64,000 bases of DNA from CAZROT01 sp964601895 (GCA_964601895.1 CAZROT010000008.1:1-64000); one strand, 5' to 3'. Positions 44,937 to 54,704 are shown, counted from the first letter of the stretch. The notes: a model not told the origin generated them from the letters alone. A program made the numbers and translations.

Positions 44937-46487
44937 ATGCCAACTACCATTATGCCCCGCCATGCTACTCATGTGGATGAAGTAGCGCAAAAAGAAACTG
45001 AAAAAGAAGCACCTGGCCTGAAATCACCTCTGCAAAACACCATGACAGACATACAGAACACAAATACCAGTTCTGTATCGGCTGAATCCAGCAATACCTC
45101 AACAACAGCTGAAAGCCAGCGATCATTTTCTATCGAGCGCTGGGCAAATGGTGAATTTGACCGTGCCTGGAATGGAATTAAACAGGATTTGTTTCCTCTG
45201 CCAGACAGCATTCCAAAGCAGCGGATAAAAAGTGAAAACAGCTTAAGAAATTACAAGATTCAAAATGAAAAAAGTATATTAAAACACATCGAGCAGGCAC
45301 TGAAACAATACAAAGACAATCAACATGCTGCATTCAAAAATAACAGCATTCTTTTTTCTTTGTATAACGATTCTTCATATTATTCACTGGGTAATGCATA
45401 TCAACAGAATACCTTACAGAGCGAGCTCCTGGCCCTTACAGCCATTGCCCGTGCCTGTCATAAGTATGTAGAGTCTGATGATTCACATTACCGAACTCCC
45501 CCTGAGCCTGTTGTCGATCTTGTTATTTCTCTCGGCCGGGATATCTTTGCAAGAATACAGGACATCTTTAAAGAAAAACTGTCAGATAACAACAGAGATT
45601 TAGCATCATCAACTAAAGCCAGTGCAAGATGGGATACATTAAAACACGTGGTTTTGGGGGGACAGCCTATAGACAGCATGTACCACGGAGAACTATTAGA
45701 CAACAGCAATTTAGCAGGAAAATCTACTTTTTTCTATGCCTTAAGAAAGTGGGATGAGCTGCATGCAGAAACAGAGCCTGGCGATGCAGCAAAAGAGCTG
45801 CCTGCTGTAGAAAAGGATGCTGTTTCAGCCTTTATGGAAAAACCTAAACGCAGTAAGGTTGTTGACGTAGAAAAACGCATATCATCGCTTAAAAACGAAA
45901 AATTTCAGCAATGGGTATATTCAGAATTTCTACCCGAGAAATTTATGGATGCTGAGATTCCCGTAGATGAACTCTACGATATCGCCGTATTTTTATTAGG
46001 CCCACAGAATGGACTGACCTACCTCGACGCTACAGAACGCAAAAAATATGCAGTTACCATTGCTGACGGAAAATTTATTGATTCTTCAGGTCAGCCATTC
46101 AGCACTGAACACATGCAAACACGGGATGGCAATGGCTGGGCCGCCTGTGTTTTAGCGCCTGATGGTATATTTTATGGCCATTCACATATACCGGGGAAAT
46201 TTCATCATTCCAGTTTTCTCAGTGGCGGACCTGTCATCTCTGCAGGCACGTTCTCTACCAAGGCTGATGGAAGTCTGGATGCCATCACACCACGAACCGG
46301 GCACTACAAAACTGATCCCTTTATGTTCACAGCAATGCTGCAAGCGCTGCACAGACAGGGTGTTAATCTGAAAGGTGTTGCGGCCCGCCCGGACTTATCT
46401 TCGCCGTATTACTATGACGCCATGGAAGTCATGCTTGCCGGTGGCCATGCATCAGGTACCAGACTTAACAGAATGGCAGTCATCTGA
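44937..46487 (+). CDS. Putative secreted effector with plant IQM-like C-terminal domain
   Basis: 516 residues, start at the ATG (MPTTIMPRHATHVDEV). Residues 36-62 are Ser/Thr/Asn-rich and disordered-looking, as in type III secretion signals and linkers. The middle (64-330) is helical and unrecognised. The C-terminal 150 residues read YAVTIADGKF, WAACVLAPDGIFYGHSHIPG, KFHHSSFLSGGPVISAG and ITPRTGHYKTDPF near 455-463. The HHSSFLxGG...AG...GHYxP pattern is, to my memory, shared by the plant IQ-motif (IQM) proteins and scattered bacterial proteins; its biochemical activity is unknown. No chaperone or exporter is adjacent and it stands alone between housekeeping genes, suggesting lateral gain. Effector status is inference. 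Confidence 0.6.
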   Translation: MPTTIMPRHATHVDEVAQKETEKEAPGLKSPLQNTMTDIQNTNTSSVSAESSNTSTTAESQRSFSIERWANGEFDRAWNGIKQDLFPLPDSIPKQRIKSENSLRNYKIQNEKSILKHIEQALKQYKDNQHAAFKNNSILFSLYNDSSYYSLGNAYQQNTLQSELLALTAIARACHKYVESDDSHYRTPPEPVVDLVISLGRDIFARIQDIFKEKLSDNNRDLASSTKASARWDTLKHVVLGGQPIDSMYHGELLDNSNLAGKSTFFYALRKWDELHAETEPGDAAKELPAVEKDAVSAFMEKPKRSKVVDVEKRISSLKNEKFQQWVYSEFLPEKFMDAEIPVDELYDIAVFLLGPQNGLTYLDATERKKYAVTIADGKFIDSSGQPFSTEHMQTRDGNGWAACVLAPDGIFYGHSHIPGKFHHSSFLSGGPVISAGTFSTKADGSLDAITPRTGHYKTDPFMFTAMLQALHRQGVNLKGVAARPDLSSPYYYDAMEVMLAGGHASGTRLNRMAVI

Positions 46488-46590
46488 CATGGATACTATC
46501 CGACTAAAGCGCAGTTTTTATCCAACAGGCAATGCGCATTAAATATGCTCGTTAGCATAACGCTCAATCACAATATCGGCTGCCTGTCCT

Positions 46591-47586
46591 TTATTTGGAC
46601 AATATAATAACTTCTCCCAGCCCGGCATAATCATGGTGCATCCCAAATTGCTTCTTGAATTCGGATTGGGCAAATTCTCCTGAACAATGCCCTGCAGCAA
46701 TACGCTTAATCTGCCATTTTTGTTTTAAGTCGTTAACGACTTGAATGACTGAATGATCACTGGCACCGATTAAATGCAATCCTCCTGCTAATGCATGGAT
46801 CTGCACATCAATACCTGCTGCTTTCGCCAGGATTTTCTCTATGCCCGGATGCGAGCAGCCAACAATCACCAGCATACCTTCAGGCGTTTTAATGGCCAGA
46901 GACAACTCACTTAACTCCATGGTGCCTTTATTATCCGAAATGGTACGGAATAAAAAAAATCCTGGCACCACCTCAAGTACATCGTCAATATGTATAAAAT
47001 TTGCACCTGGCCAGTGTGAATCCAGCAGGTAATTTTCCACATACTGACCATCAAAATATCGGGTATTTGCGGGTGCATCCTTCACGCCACGTTCGATAGC
47101 TTTTTTCATTGCTGCGGGAACAGGCGCACCAAAAGAGCCATTTTCCAGAGGAACATAGATGTTAATTTTCGGATTTTTCTGCAGTACGTAAGCCAGACCC
47201 GCCGTATGATCATCGTGACGGTGTGAAATCACCACAAAATCAAGGGACTCCAGATTAACATTCAACTTATTCACATTTTCAGCAAAAATACGCGTACGGC
47301 CACCCGTATCAAATAAAATACGCTTACCCGCATATTCAATCAGGGCCGAATAACCCCAGCCACGCTCAAGATGTGACGGCTTGCCAAAGGCATCATAAAG
47401 AATGGTAATGCGTGCGGGCTTTTCTTCCGCCTGTGCGCAGGGTAAAAATGCACTGGCTGCCAGCAAGAGAGCGAAAGCATATGCTAATAAGCGTGCTACT
47501 CCACATTTTACCTGTTGCTGACAGATAGCACTGATATTACACAACCCAAAGTAACCCAATGAGTGAATAGCTTTATTTTCAGCCAT
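46591..47586 (-). CDS. Periplasmic metallo-beta-lactamase-fold hydrolase
   Basis: 331 residues. Residues 30-53 form a signal peptide (ARLLAYAFALLLAASAFLPC, cleavage likely AQA|EE), preceded by an unusually long 29-residue N-tail with no alternative ATG. The mature part is an MBL fold: ILFDTGG, the zinc motif SHRHDDH (His122, His124, Asp126, His127), VGCSHPGIEKIL and HALAGGLHL, AAGHCSGEFA. The pattern fits the group annotated as dihydropterin-ribofuranosylaminobenzene phosphate synthase-like MBL proteins, but export makes that substrate doubtful. Alone between the effector-like gene and tRNA-Ile. Confidence 0.78.
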   Translation of the reverse strand: MAENKAIHSLGYFGLCNISAICQQQVKCGVARLLAYAFALLLAASAFLPCAQAEEKPARITILYDAFGKPSHLERGWGYSALIEYAGKRILFDTGGRTRIFAENVNKLNVNLESLDFVVISHRHDDHTAGLAYVLQKNPKINIYVPLENGSFGAPVPAAMKKAIERGVKDAPANTRYFDGQYVENYLLDSHWPGANFIHIDDVLEVVPGFFLFRTISDNKGTMELSELSLAIKTPEGMLVIVGCSHPGIEKILAKAAGIDVQIHALAGGLHLIGASDHSVIQVVNDLKQKWQIKRIAAGHCSGEFAQSEFKKQFGMHHDYAGLGEVIILSK

Positions 47587-47741
47587 ACGGAAATTTTTCT
47601 TACAGAGAGATATAAACTGTATTTATATCAAATACAGAAGTAATAATGAGGATATTTTTGAAGAAAATTATTTACAGTTAGCAGGGTTACACAATGACCA
47701 CAACGCCCCGGGTGGCATCGCTTAATTCTTTTTTTCAAGAC

Positions 47742-47817
47742 TGGTGGGCCCAGCACGATTTGAACGTGCGACCAATCGATTATGAGTCGACTGCTCTAAC
47801 CCCTGAGCTATGGGCCC
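47742..47817 (-). tRNA. ileX: tRNA-Ile2 (CAU anticodon)
   Basis: 76 nt including encoded CCA. Acceptor stem GGGCCCA pairs with TGGGCCC; anticodon loop CTCATAA gives CAU; T loop TTCAAAT. It resembles E. coli ileX, whose C34 is changed to lysidine to read AUA, rather than a tRNA-Met, and it sits next to rpoD exactly as ileX does. Confidence 0.93.
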
Positions 47818-48092
47818 AATTACTGTAAAGCTCAATCAACAATCACACACTACTGGCAGTGCCATGACCTGCTGACTACATTGTGTAACCTTTCAGGATT
47901 TTGATTACACAACACTCAATACTGACTGGCTATGCTAAACCACATCAGGCCGCGCGATTATACGTTACTTTTTACCTGCAGATCTACAACCGATAATTTT
48001 TATGCACACTTCCTGCGCAATAAGCGGAACAGGCGATGGTACCATTCATGCTATTGCTCCAGTTACCGGAAGTTAATTCCCGTCGCTGCCAA

Positions 48093-49943
48093 TCAATCGT
48101 CCAGGAAACTGCGCAATATTTCCGAACGACTTGGATGGCGTAGTTTACGTAACGCTTTTGCCTCAATCTGACGAATACGTTCACGCGTAACATCAAACTG
48201 TTTACCTACTTCTTCCAGTGTGTGATCGGTATTCATATCGATACCAAAACGCATGCGCAACACTTTGGCTTCACGGGCTGTCAAACCTGCAAGTACATCA
48301 TGCGTTGCAGAACGCAGGCTTTCAGATGTCGCAGAATCCGGTGGCAACTCCAGAGCAGCATCTTCGATAAAATCACCTAAATGCGAATCTTCATCGTCCC
48401 CGATGGGCGTTTCCATAGAGATAGGCTCTTTAGCGATTTTTAATACCTTACGAATTTTGTCTTCGGGCATTAACATACGCTCGGCCAGCTCTTCCGGGGT
48501 TGGCTCTCTACCCATTTCCTGTAACATTTGACGTGATATACGATTAAGCTTGTTTATCGTTTCAATCATATGTACCGGAATACGAATGGTACGTGCCTGA
48601 TCAGCAATCGAGCGAGTAATCGCCTGGCGTATCCACCAGGTTGCATAAGTTGAAAACTTGTAACCACGGCGATATTCGAATTTATCCACCGCCTTCATCA
48701 GGCCTATATTGCCTTCCTGGATAAGATCGAGAAATTGTAAACCACGATTAGTGTATTTTTTGGCGATAGAAATCACTAAGCGTAAGTTAGCTTCAACCAT
48801 TTCTTTTTTGGCACGACAGGCCTTGGCTTCACCAATAGACATACGGCGATTGATGTCTTTAATCTGTTCAATCGTTAACCCCGTGCTCTCTTCGATTTGG
48901 CGCAGTTTTTGCCGGCTGCGCTGTACGGCATCGGCAGCGTCCTGCAGTTTCTCAGATAAGGGTTTAGCCAGTGCCATTGCCGCGGTAAACCAGATATCAC
49001 TGGTTTCCTGACCGGCAAACAATGTCATAAAATTCTTCTTCGGCATCTTACATTGTTCAACACAAAACTTCATGATGACGCGTTCCTGGGTACGTACGCG
49101 ATCCATCATGCTACGCATGTTATTGACCAGATGATCGAACTGCTTAGGAACTAAGCGGAATTGCTTGAATATTTGCGAAAGCTTTTGAATTTCCTCAACA
49201 GTTTTGGAATGATTGCGGCCATTGTTTTTAATTTCAAGGCGTGCAATATCGTACTGCTCACGTAATTCAGCGAATTTCTGGCGCGCGAGTTCAGGATCTA
49301 CACTATTGTCATCTTCACGGTCATCTTCACGCTCGTCAGCGCTCTCATCATCATCATCTTCTTCGTCTATCTCTTCAGCAGGCAATTCTGAAACAAAAGG
49401 CGTGGCAGCAGGTAAGACATCCATTTCAGCATCAGGATCAACAAAGCCTATCATGAGATCAGACAAGTGTAATTCACCCGTTGCAATGCGCTCATACTGT
49501 TCGAGCAGATAGGTAATGGCCTCCGGGTATTCAGCAACAGAGCACTGTACCTGGTTAATACCGTCTTCGATACGCTTGGCGATATCAATTTCACCTTCTC
49601 TGGTCAAAAGCTCAACAGTACCCATTTCACGCATGTACATGCGCACCGGATCTGTTGTGCGACCCAGTTCAGATTCAACACTGGACAGCACCTGTGCTGC
49701 AGCTTCTACAGTATCATCGTCGGTATCATTCGTGTTTTCTGCCAGCATTAAATCATCGGCATCCGGTGCTTCTTCCAGCACCTGAATACCCATATCATTA
49801 ATCATCTGAATAATGTCTTCTATCTGATCAGAATCTATCAGATCTTCTGGTAGATGATCATTGACTTCAGAATACGTCAAATAACCTTGTTCTTTACCCC
49901 GGGTAACAAGTAGCTTCAGCTGTGACTGCGGGTTTTGCTCCAT
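48093..49943 (-). CDS. rpoD: RNA polymerase sigma-70 factor RpoD
   Basis: Primary sigma factor. 616 residues: region 1.1 (MEQNPQSQLKLLVTRGKEQG), region 1.2 (DPVRMYMREMGTVELLTREG), the acidic non-conserved region (EEIDEEDDDDESADERED), regions 2.1-2.4 (NLRLVISIAKKYTNRGLQF, FEYRRGYKFSTYATWWIRQA), region 3 and region 4.2 helix-turn-helix (HTLEEVGKQFDVTRERIRQI). Last gene of rpsU-dnaG-rpoD. Full length, no damage. Confidence 0.98.
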   Translation of the reverse strand: MEQNPQSQLKLLVTRGKEQGYLTYSEVNDHLPEDLIDSDQIEDIIQMINDMGIQVLEEAPDADDLMLAENTNDTDDDTVEAAAQVLSSVESELGRTTDPVRMYMREMGTVELLTREGEIDIAKRIEDGINQVQCSVAEYPEAITYLLEQYERIATGELHLSDLMIGFVDPDAEMDVLPAATPFVSELPAEEIDEEDDDDESADEREDDREDDNSVDPELARQKFAELREQYDIARLEIKNNGRNHSKTVEEIQKLSQIFKQFRLVPKQFDHLVNNMRSMMDRVRTQERVIMKFCVEQCKMPKKNFMTLFAGQETSDIWFTAAMALAKPLSEKLQDAADAVQRSRQKLRQIEESTGLTIEQIKDINRRMSIGEAKACRAKKEMVEANLRLVISIAKKYTNRGLQFLDLIQEGNIGLMKAVDKFEYRRGYKFSTYATWWIRQAITRSIADQARTIRIPVHMIETINKLNRISRQMLQEMGREPTPEELAERMLMPEDKIRKVLKIAKEPISMETPIGDDEDSHLGDFIEDAALELPPDSATSESLRSATHDVLAGLTAREAKVLRMRFGIDMNTDHTLEEVGKQFDVTRERIRQIEAKALRKLRHPSRSEILRSFLDD

Positions 49944-50092
49944 AAGACGATATCCACACTTCAGAGTAGTTAAGTTGTGCCGGTCAGGTTAAGAGAGATG
50001 ACCAACAATATTATCAGGGCCTTTATTATCTTGCTGTTGCCTGCTATGACATTACTTTTGCACTCACTGCTCACCGGACCCCGTCTGGTATT

Positions 50093-51841
50093 TCATTTTT
50101 TTTTGGCTAATGCCAGATTTAATGACCAGAGTTCCTTGCGTTCTTGTGTATTCAATCCCTGCGTGCGCTCTCGTGCAATCAGGATATCCTGACGTTTTTC
50201 CAGGATAGCATCGTACAGGCTCGAAAGTGTATCCATAAAGTACTGTTCGATGGCATCCTCAGCAACCATATGATCCCACATTGCCAAAGTTTCAAGTTGC
50301 TGGCTAAAACTATTATCACGATAGAATTCCAGTAACTGGCCTGTGGTCAAACCTGGCTGAGAAAGACAGGTATTTACCAATGCAGTAAACACAGGCAAAT
50401 CAGCTAACTCAGCCTCTTCAAGGCCCTGTAATGACGGCACAAGAGTGGCGAGCCTGGGATTTTGTATCAACAACCCTGTCAGTATATGCACAGTTTCCTG
50501 TTTTAGTCGGAATGGCTGCCCGATATGAGCGTTTTTTGTCTGCTTTTGTAATTGCCGTTCCCATTGAACAGCATCCGGCATACCTAATTTATTACCCAAT
50601 TCCTGTTTCAGATAAAACTGTAATGCTTCTCCCGGAATCTGATTTATCAGCGGCGCTGCCAGTGAAGTCAGTTTTGCACGCCCTTCGGGAGTGGACAGGT
50701 CAACGCGTGTCAGTAAGGTTTCCAACAGAAACATCGATAACGGTTGAGCACGCTCTATGCGTTGTTCAAAAGCTGCCTTTCCCTCTTTGCGCACGAGCGT
50801 ATCGGGGTCTTCACCTTCAGGTAAAAACATGAATCCGAGATGCAGGCCATCATTCAACCAGGGAAGTGCAGTTTGCAGCGTTCTCCACGCAGCATCACGG
50901 CCTGCTTTATCACCATCGTAACAACAAATTACATTATCTGTAGCACGAAATAATAACTGAATATGCTCTGCCGTAGTTGCAGTACCCAAAGAGGCAACAG
51001 CGTAACCAATGTCAAACTGTGAGAGTGCAATGACATCCATATAGCCTTCAACGACCAGTAGTCGCGGCAGGGCATTGTACATGGATTGCGCTTCATATAA
51101 ACCATATAATTGCCGGCTTTTATGAAACAAATCGGTTTCAGGTGAATTGAGATATTTTGGTAACCCGTTCCCTATAACACGTCCACCAAAAGCGATGACA
51201 CGCCCGCGTCTGTCGCGAATAGGAAACATGATACGCTCACGAAAACGATCGTAGCTGCGCCCGTTATCCTGAATAACCAACATACCCGTATCGTTCAATA
51301 TCTTGCGATCGCTAACCTGACGACCGTAACGCTGCAAAATAGTTTCCCAGCCGCGTGGCGCAAAACCAACACCAAAACGATGAATTATTTCTTCATTCAG
51401 GCCACGTTCTGCCAGATAACGACGGCCCGGTGACGCACTAACGGTGTTGAGCGATTGCTGATAAAACGCACTGATTTTTTCCATCAACTCATAAAGATTT
51501 TGCCGCTGATGACGTTCCAGCTGTGTCGTATTTTCTGCGGATACATAAGGTACTTCCAGGGCATGCAGCGTTGCCAGTTCTTCAATACTTTCGACAAATT
51601 CAAGACGATCATAATTGATCAGGAAATCAATGGCATTACCATGAGCACCACAGCCGAAACAATGGTAGAACTGTTTTTCTCCATTCACAGTAAACGATGG
51701 CGTTTTTTCATTGTGAAACGGACAACAGGCCTGATAATTTTTGCCCTGCTTTTTAAGCTTTATGCGGGCACTGATCAGATCAACGATGTCAGTACGTGCT
51801 AACAATTCATTGATAAATATCTGAGGAATTCGTCCAGCCAT
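50093..51841 (-). CDS. dnaG: DNA primase
   Basis: Makes RNA primers at the replication fork. 582 residues from ATG 51841 (MAGRIPQIFINELLARTDIV); the longer frame to 51883 starts in a low-complexity hairpin. CHC2 zinc finger (CCPFHNEKTPSFTV...FHCFGC-like YHCFGCGAHGNAIDF), TOPRIM core (LLVVEGYMDVIALSQ, CYDGDKAGRDAAWRTL), and C-terminal DnaB-binding region. 149 bp before rpoD, 120 bp after rpsU. Confidence 0.97.
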   Translation of the reverse strand: MAGRIPQIFINELLARTDIVDLISARIKLKKQGKNYQACCPFHNEKTPSFTVNGEKQFYHCFGCGAHGNAIDFLINYDRLEFVESIEELATLHALEVPYVSAENTTQLERHQRQNLYELMEKISAFYQQSLNTVSASPGRRYLAERGLNEEIIHRFGVGFAPRGWETILQRYGRQVSDRKILNDTGMLVIQDNGRSYDRFRERIMFPIRDRRGRVIAFGGRVIGNGLPKYLNSPETDLFHKSRQLYGLYEAQSMYNALPRLLVVEGYMDVIALSQFDIGYAVASLGTATTAEHIQLLFRATDNVICCYDGDKAGRDAAWRTLQTALPWLNDGLHLGFMFLPEGEDPDTLVRKEGKAAFEQRIERAQPLSMFLLETLLTRVDLSTPEGRAKLTSLAAPLINQIPGEALQFYLKQELGNKLGMPDAVQWERQLQKQTKNAHIGQPFRLKQETVHILTGLLIQNPRLATLVPSLQGLEEAELADLPVFTALVNTCLSQPGLTTGQLLEFYRDNSFSQQLETLAMWDHMVAEDAIEQYFMDTLSSLYDAILEKRQDILIARERTQGLNTQERKELWSLNLALAKKK

Positions 51842-51878
51842 AAGTTTTTTTATGAAGTTACGAAAAAAGAGCAACCCT

Positions 51879-51900
51879 TGCATTTTTTTTTAAAAATGCA
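51879..51900. repeat. Hairpin in the rpsU-dnaG spacer
   Basis: Arms TGCATTTTT and AAAAATGCA with a 4-nt loop. In E. coli a partial terminator in this spacer lowers dnaG relative to rpsU. On the transcribed (minus) strand this hairpin is not followed by a T run, so an attenuator role is possible but unproven; on the plus strand it is followed by GTTTTT. Confidence 0.4.
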
Positions 51901-51961
51901 GTTTTTCCTCCCATGACTGAACCTCAGAATACAATCAGATCATGAAATAATACTGAAAGGA

Positions 51962-52177
51962 CTAATACAAACGGATGCGGCGTGCATTCTCACGAGCTAG
52001 TTTTTTCGCATGGCGTTTTATGGCCGACGCTTTAGCCCGTTTACGTTCAGTAGTTGGCTTTTCGTAGAATTCGCGACGACGCACTTCAGCTAAAACCCCT
52101 GCTTTTTCACAGGAACGCTTGAAACGACGCAGCGCAACATCAAAGGGCTCGTTTTCACGTACTTTAATCACCGGCAT
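51962..52177 (-). CDS. rpsU: 30S ribosomal protein S21
   Basis: 71 residues, MPVIKVRENEPFDVALRRFK to ENARRIRLY, full length and nearly identical in pattern to E. coli S21. First gene of the rpsU-dnaG-rpoD operon. Confidence 0.98.
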   Translation of the reverse strand: MPVIKVRENEPFDVALRRFKRSCEKAGVLAEVRRREFYEKPTTERKRAKASAIKRHAKKLARENARRIRLY

Positions 52178-52532
52178 GTACTCTACCTCAAACCAGACAG
52201 ATACTGACTTAACCTGGTTGCTAAACCAGCAGTCATCAGAATAAAACGGAGCGCGATTTTACTGCAATGCATACCGCTTTGTAAAGCATCATGCAATCAT
52301 GCCGACACAGTGCCTTACGGCTGCGGTATTTTTTGCATACATCACCAAAATTGCACTCAATGAATATAAATGGGCATGCAATGAACATCAGCATATTTTA
52401 TAGTGGGTGTAGATTATTCGATCAGTGGCACGAATACCATTAAAAATGGGCTAAAACTCATAAATTCAGAAAATCATAATGTTTCCTGCTGCAGATAACC
52501 AACTGATTTTGTATGCATTAAGGCACAAAACT
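52178..52532. promoter_or_regulatory. Divergent promoter region, rpsU / tsaD
   Basis: 355 bp between divergent genes, the normal place for rpsU-operon and tsaD promoters. A hairpin CTGGTT-gcta-AACCAG (52214-52229) lies in the rpsU leader about 35 nt before its ATG. No LexA box was recognised. Confidence 0.45.
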
Positions 52533-53546
52533 ATGCGAGTATTGGGAATAGAAACTTCCTGTGATGAAACCGGCGTGGCCATTTATGATGAAAGCCTGGG
52601 CCTGTTAGCCAATCAGTTACATAGCCAGGTGGCACTGCATGCAGATTACGGTGGTGTAGTTCCTGAATTAGCTTCACGCGATCATATACGTAAAACAGTA
52701 CCACTTATCAAGGCTGCGCTAAAACAGGCACAGCTCAACGCTAAAGAAATTGATGGCGTAGCCTATACTGCAGGACCCGGACTCGTCGGTGCATTACTGG
52801 TAGGCGCAACTATCGCCCAGGCACTGGCTTTTGCCTGGAATGTGCCCGCAATCCCAATTAATCATATGGAAGGCCATTTACTCTCGCCCATGCTGGAAAA
52901 GCACGTACCCGCCTTTCCATTCGTTGCCCTGTTAGTTTCAGGTGGCCATACTCAACTGATTAAAGTAACCGCTATCGGCCACTACCAGCTACTGGGAGAA
53001 TCTGTTGATGATGCCGCAGGGGAAGCTTTCGATAAAACTGCCAAGTTATTAGGACTGGATTATCCGGGAGGCCCAATGCTGGCACGCATGGCACAAACAG
53101 GGGTTCCCGGGCGGTTCGTTTTTCCCCGGCCCATGGTGGATAATCCGGGATTGAATTTCAGTTTTTCTGGTTTAAAAACCAGTGTCGCAGTTACCATCGC
53201 CGCTCATGGTCATGATGCTCAAACCAAAGCGGATATTGCCTGTGCTTTTGAAGATGCGGTAGTGGATACGCTTGCTATTAAGTGCAGCCGTGCGCTGGAG
53301 CAAACGCAGCTTACCCGCCTGGTGGTAGCAGGAGGAGTCAGCGCCAACCAAAAATTACGTCTGACATTAGCCAGCATGGTGAAGAAATACAACGGCGACG
53401 TGTTTTACCCCCGTCCTGAGTTTTGCACTGATAATGGCGCAATGATAGCTATTGCAGGACTGACACGCTTAAAGAATACCGTTAGTGATTTGCATATTCA
53501 GGTCAAACCAAGATGGCCACTGGCTGAATTATCCGTCATTCAATGA
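52533..53546 (+). CDS. tsaD: TsaD, tRNA t6A transferase subunit
   Basis: With TsaB, TsaC and TsaE adds threonylcarbamoyl to A37 of ANN-decoding tRNAs. 337 residues from ATG 52533 (MRVLGIETSCDETGVAIYDE); the longer frame to 52479 adds an unrelated leader. ASKHA-fold motifs: HADYGGVVPELASRDHI, metal site INHMEGHLLSP, LLVSGGHTQL, GLDYPGGP, VVAGGVSANQKLR. Divergent from rpsU as in E. coli. Confidence 0.97.
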   Translation: MRVLGIETSCDETGVAIYDESLGLLANQLHSQVALHADYGGVVPELASRDHIRKTVPLIKAALKQAQLNAKEIDGVAYTAGPGLVGALLVGATIAQALAFAWNVPAIPINHMEGHLLSPMLEKHVPAFPFVALLVSGGHTQLIKVTAIGHYQLLGESVDDAAGEAFDKTAKLLGLDYPGGPMLARMAQTGVPGRFVFPRPMVDNPGLNFSFSGLKTSVAVTIAAHGHDAQTKADIACAFEDAVVDTLAIKCSRALEQTQLTRLVVAGGVSANQKLRLTLASMVKKYNGDVFYPRPEFCTDNGAMIAIAGLTRLKNTVSDLHIQVKPRWPLAELSVIQ

Positions 53547-53582
53547 CAGCGCCTGCGCATCAAATGCAAGGCTCTCAGGGTG

Positions 53583-53601
53583 TTATCATTCATCATGATA
53601 A
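53583..53601. terminator. Weak hairpin between convergent tsaD and plsY
   Basis: 7-bp AT-rich stem TTATCAT/ATGATAA with a 5-nt loop, followed on the plus strand by ACATTTTCT. It lies between converging genes, so a bidirectional terminator is plausible, but the stem is weak. Confidence 0.3.
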
Positions 53602-53627
53602 ACATTTTCTCCTGGCATGAAATTGTA

Positions 53628-54224
53628 TTATTTTTTAACACTATCCTGAAGCCTGTGCTCTTCACGATGCCACAAACGCTGTATATTTTCCTGATGCCTT
53701 AGCAAAATCAGGCAGGAGAGCATAGCGACAGGAAAAGTAAATTGTGGTTTTAACCACCAGACATACACAGGTGCCAGCAGGGCACTAATAATCGCACCGA
53801 GCGATGAGTAGCCACTGAGTAGCACAGTGAGTAACCATGTACCTGCCACTAAAGCACTACTATCCAGACCAAGCGGTAACATAGCTCCGAAAGCAGTCGC
53901 AACACCTTTACCGCCAGACAAACGAAAAAACACGGGGTATATGTGGCCAAGACAGGCTGCAATGGCGACAGGACCAAGGTAGAATGAAGGAATGTGCAAA
54001 AACCATGCAATGGATACCGGTAACATGCCTTTGAGCAGGTCAAGGATAAGCACTGCAACAGCACCACCAGGACTACCCATGCGCAATACGTTCGTTGCAC
54101 CGGGATTGCCTGACCCCTGTTTGCGCGGATCGGGCAAGCGGGTCATCCTGCATATCAGGATTGCGCTTGGAATAGAACCACACAGATAGGCAAATATCAC
54201 CATACCAGGTACGATAGCGTTCAT
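53628..54224 (-). CDS. plsY: PlsY, acyl-phosphate:glycerol-3-phosphate acyltransferase
   Basis: Inner-membrane enzyme that makes lysophosphatidic acid, first step of phospholipid synthesis. 198 residues with several membrane helices and the three catalytic loops GSGNPGATNVLR, CLGHIYPVFFRLSGGKGVAT and RHQENIQRL. Divergent from folB (120 bp apart). Confidence 0.96.
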   Translation of the reverse strand: MNAIVPGMVIFAYLCGSIPSAILICRMTRLPDPRKQGSGNPGATNVLRMGSPGGAVAVLILDLLKGMLPVSIAWFLHIPSFYLGPVAIAACLGHIYPVFFRLSGGKGVATAFGAMLPLGLDSSALVAGTWLLTVLLSGYSSLGAIISALLAPVYVWWLKPQFTFPVAMLSCLILLRHQENIQRLWHREEHRLQDSVKK

Positions 54225-54344
54225 CGCTTCAACTCCGTCTAACCTGTAATATAATCGTGGCCCTGGTAACCTATTAAATAGATAATACGCATATTAAAAA
54301 TTAAATGATATCCATCATAAATAAAAACACAGAGAAGAGCAGAT

Positions 54345-54704
54345 ATGGACAAAGTATTTATTGAAGGGTTATCAGCCATGGCAATAATAGGCGTTTACGA
54401 TTGGGAACAAAGCATCCGACAGCAATTAATCTTTGATATTGAACTGGGTTGGGATCATCGTAAGGCAGCAGTGACTGATGATATCCATGATTGCCTGGAT
54501 TACGCTGATATCAGCACAGCAATCCTGCAACAGGTTGAGCATAACCATTATGCCTTATTGGAAAGAGTCGCAGAAGAAGTCGCCACTATGCTAATACAAC
54601 GTTTTCATTCTCCCTTTGTACGCATAACAGTGAGTAAACCCGGCGCAGTACATCAGGCTAAACGGGTTGGTGTGATTATTGAGCGCAGGCCTGATAGCCA
54701 TTAA
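54345..54704 (+). CDS. folB: Dihydroneopterin aldolase
   Basis: Cleaves 7,8-dihydroneopterin to hydroxymethyl-dihydropterin and glycolaldehyde in folate synthesis. 119 residues: FIEGLSAMAIIGVYDWEQSI, DIELGWDHRKAA, CLDYADIS, LERVAEEVATMLI and SKPGAVHQAKRVGVIIER. Followed by uppP as in E. coli after a 197-bp gap. Confidence 0.95.
   Translation: MDKVFIEGLSAMAIIGVYDWEQSIRQQLIFDIELGWDHRKAAVTDDIHDCLDYADISTAILQQVEHNHYALLERVAEEVATMLIQRFHSPFVRITVSKPGAVHQAKRVGVIIERRPDSH

Noticed and set aside
47420..47470. Lipobox in the metallo-beta-lactamase-fold protein (FLPC)
   Set aside because: Proline at -1 does not fit a lipobox; an AQA|EE signal-peptidase I site follows.
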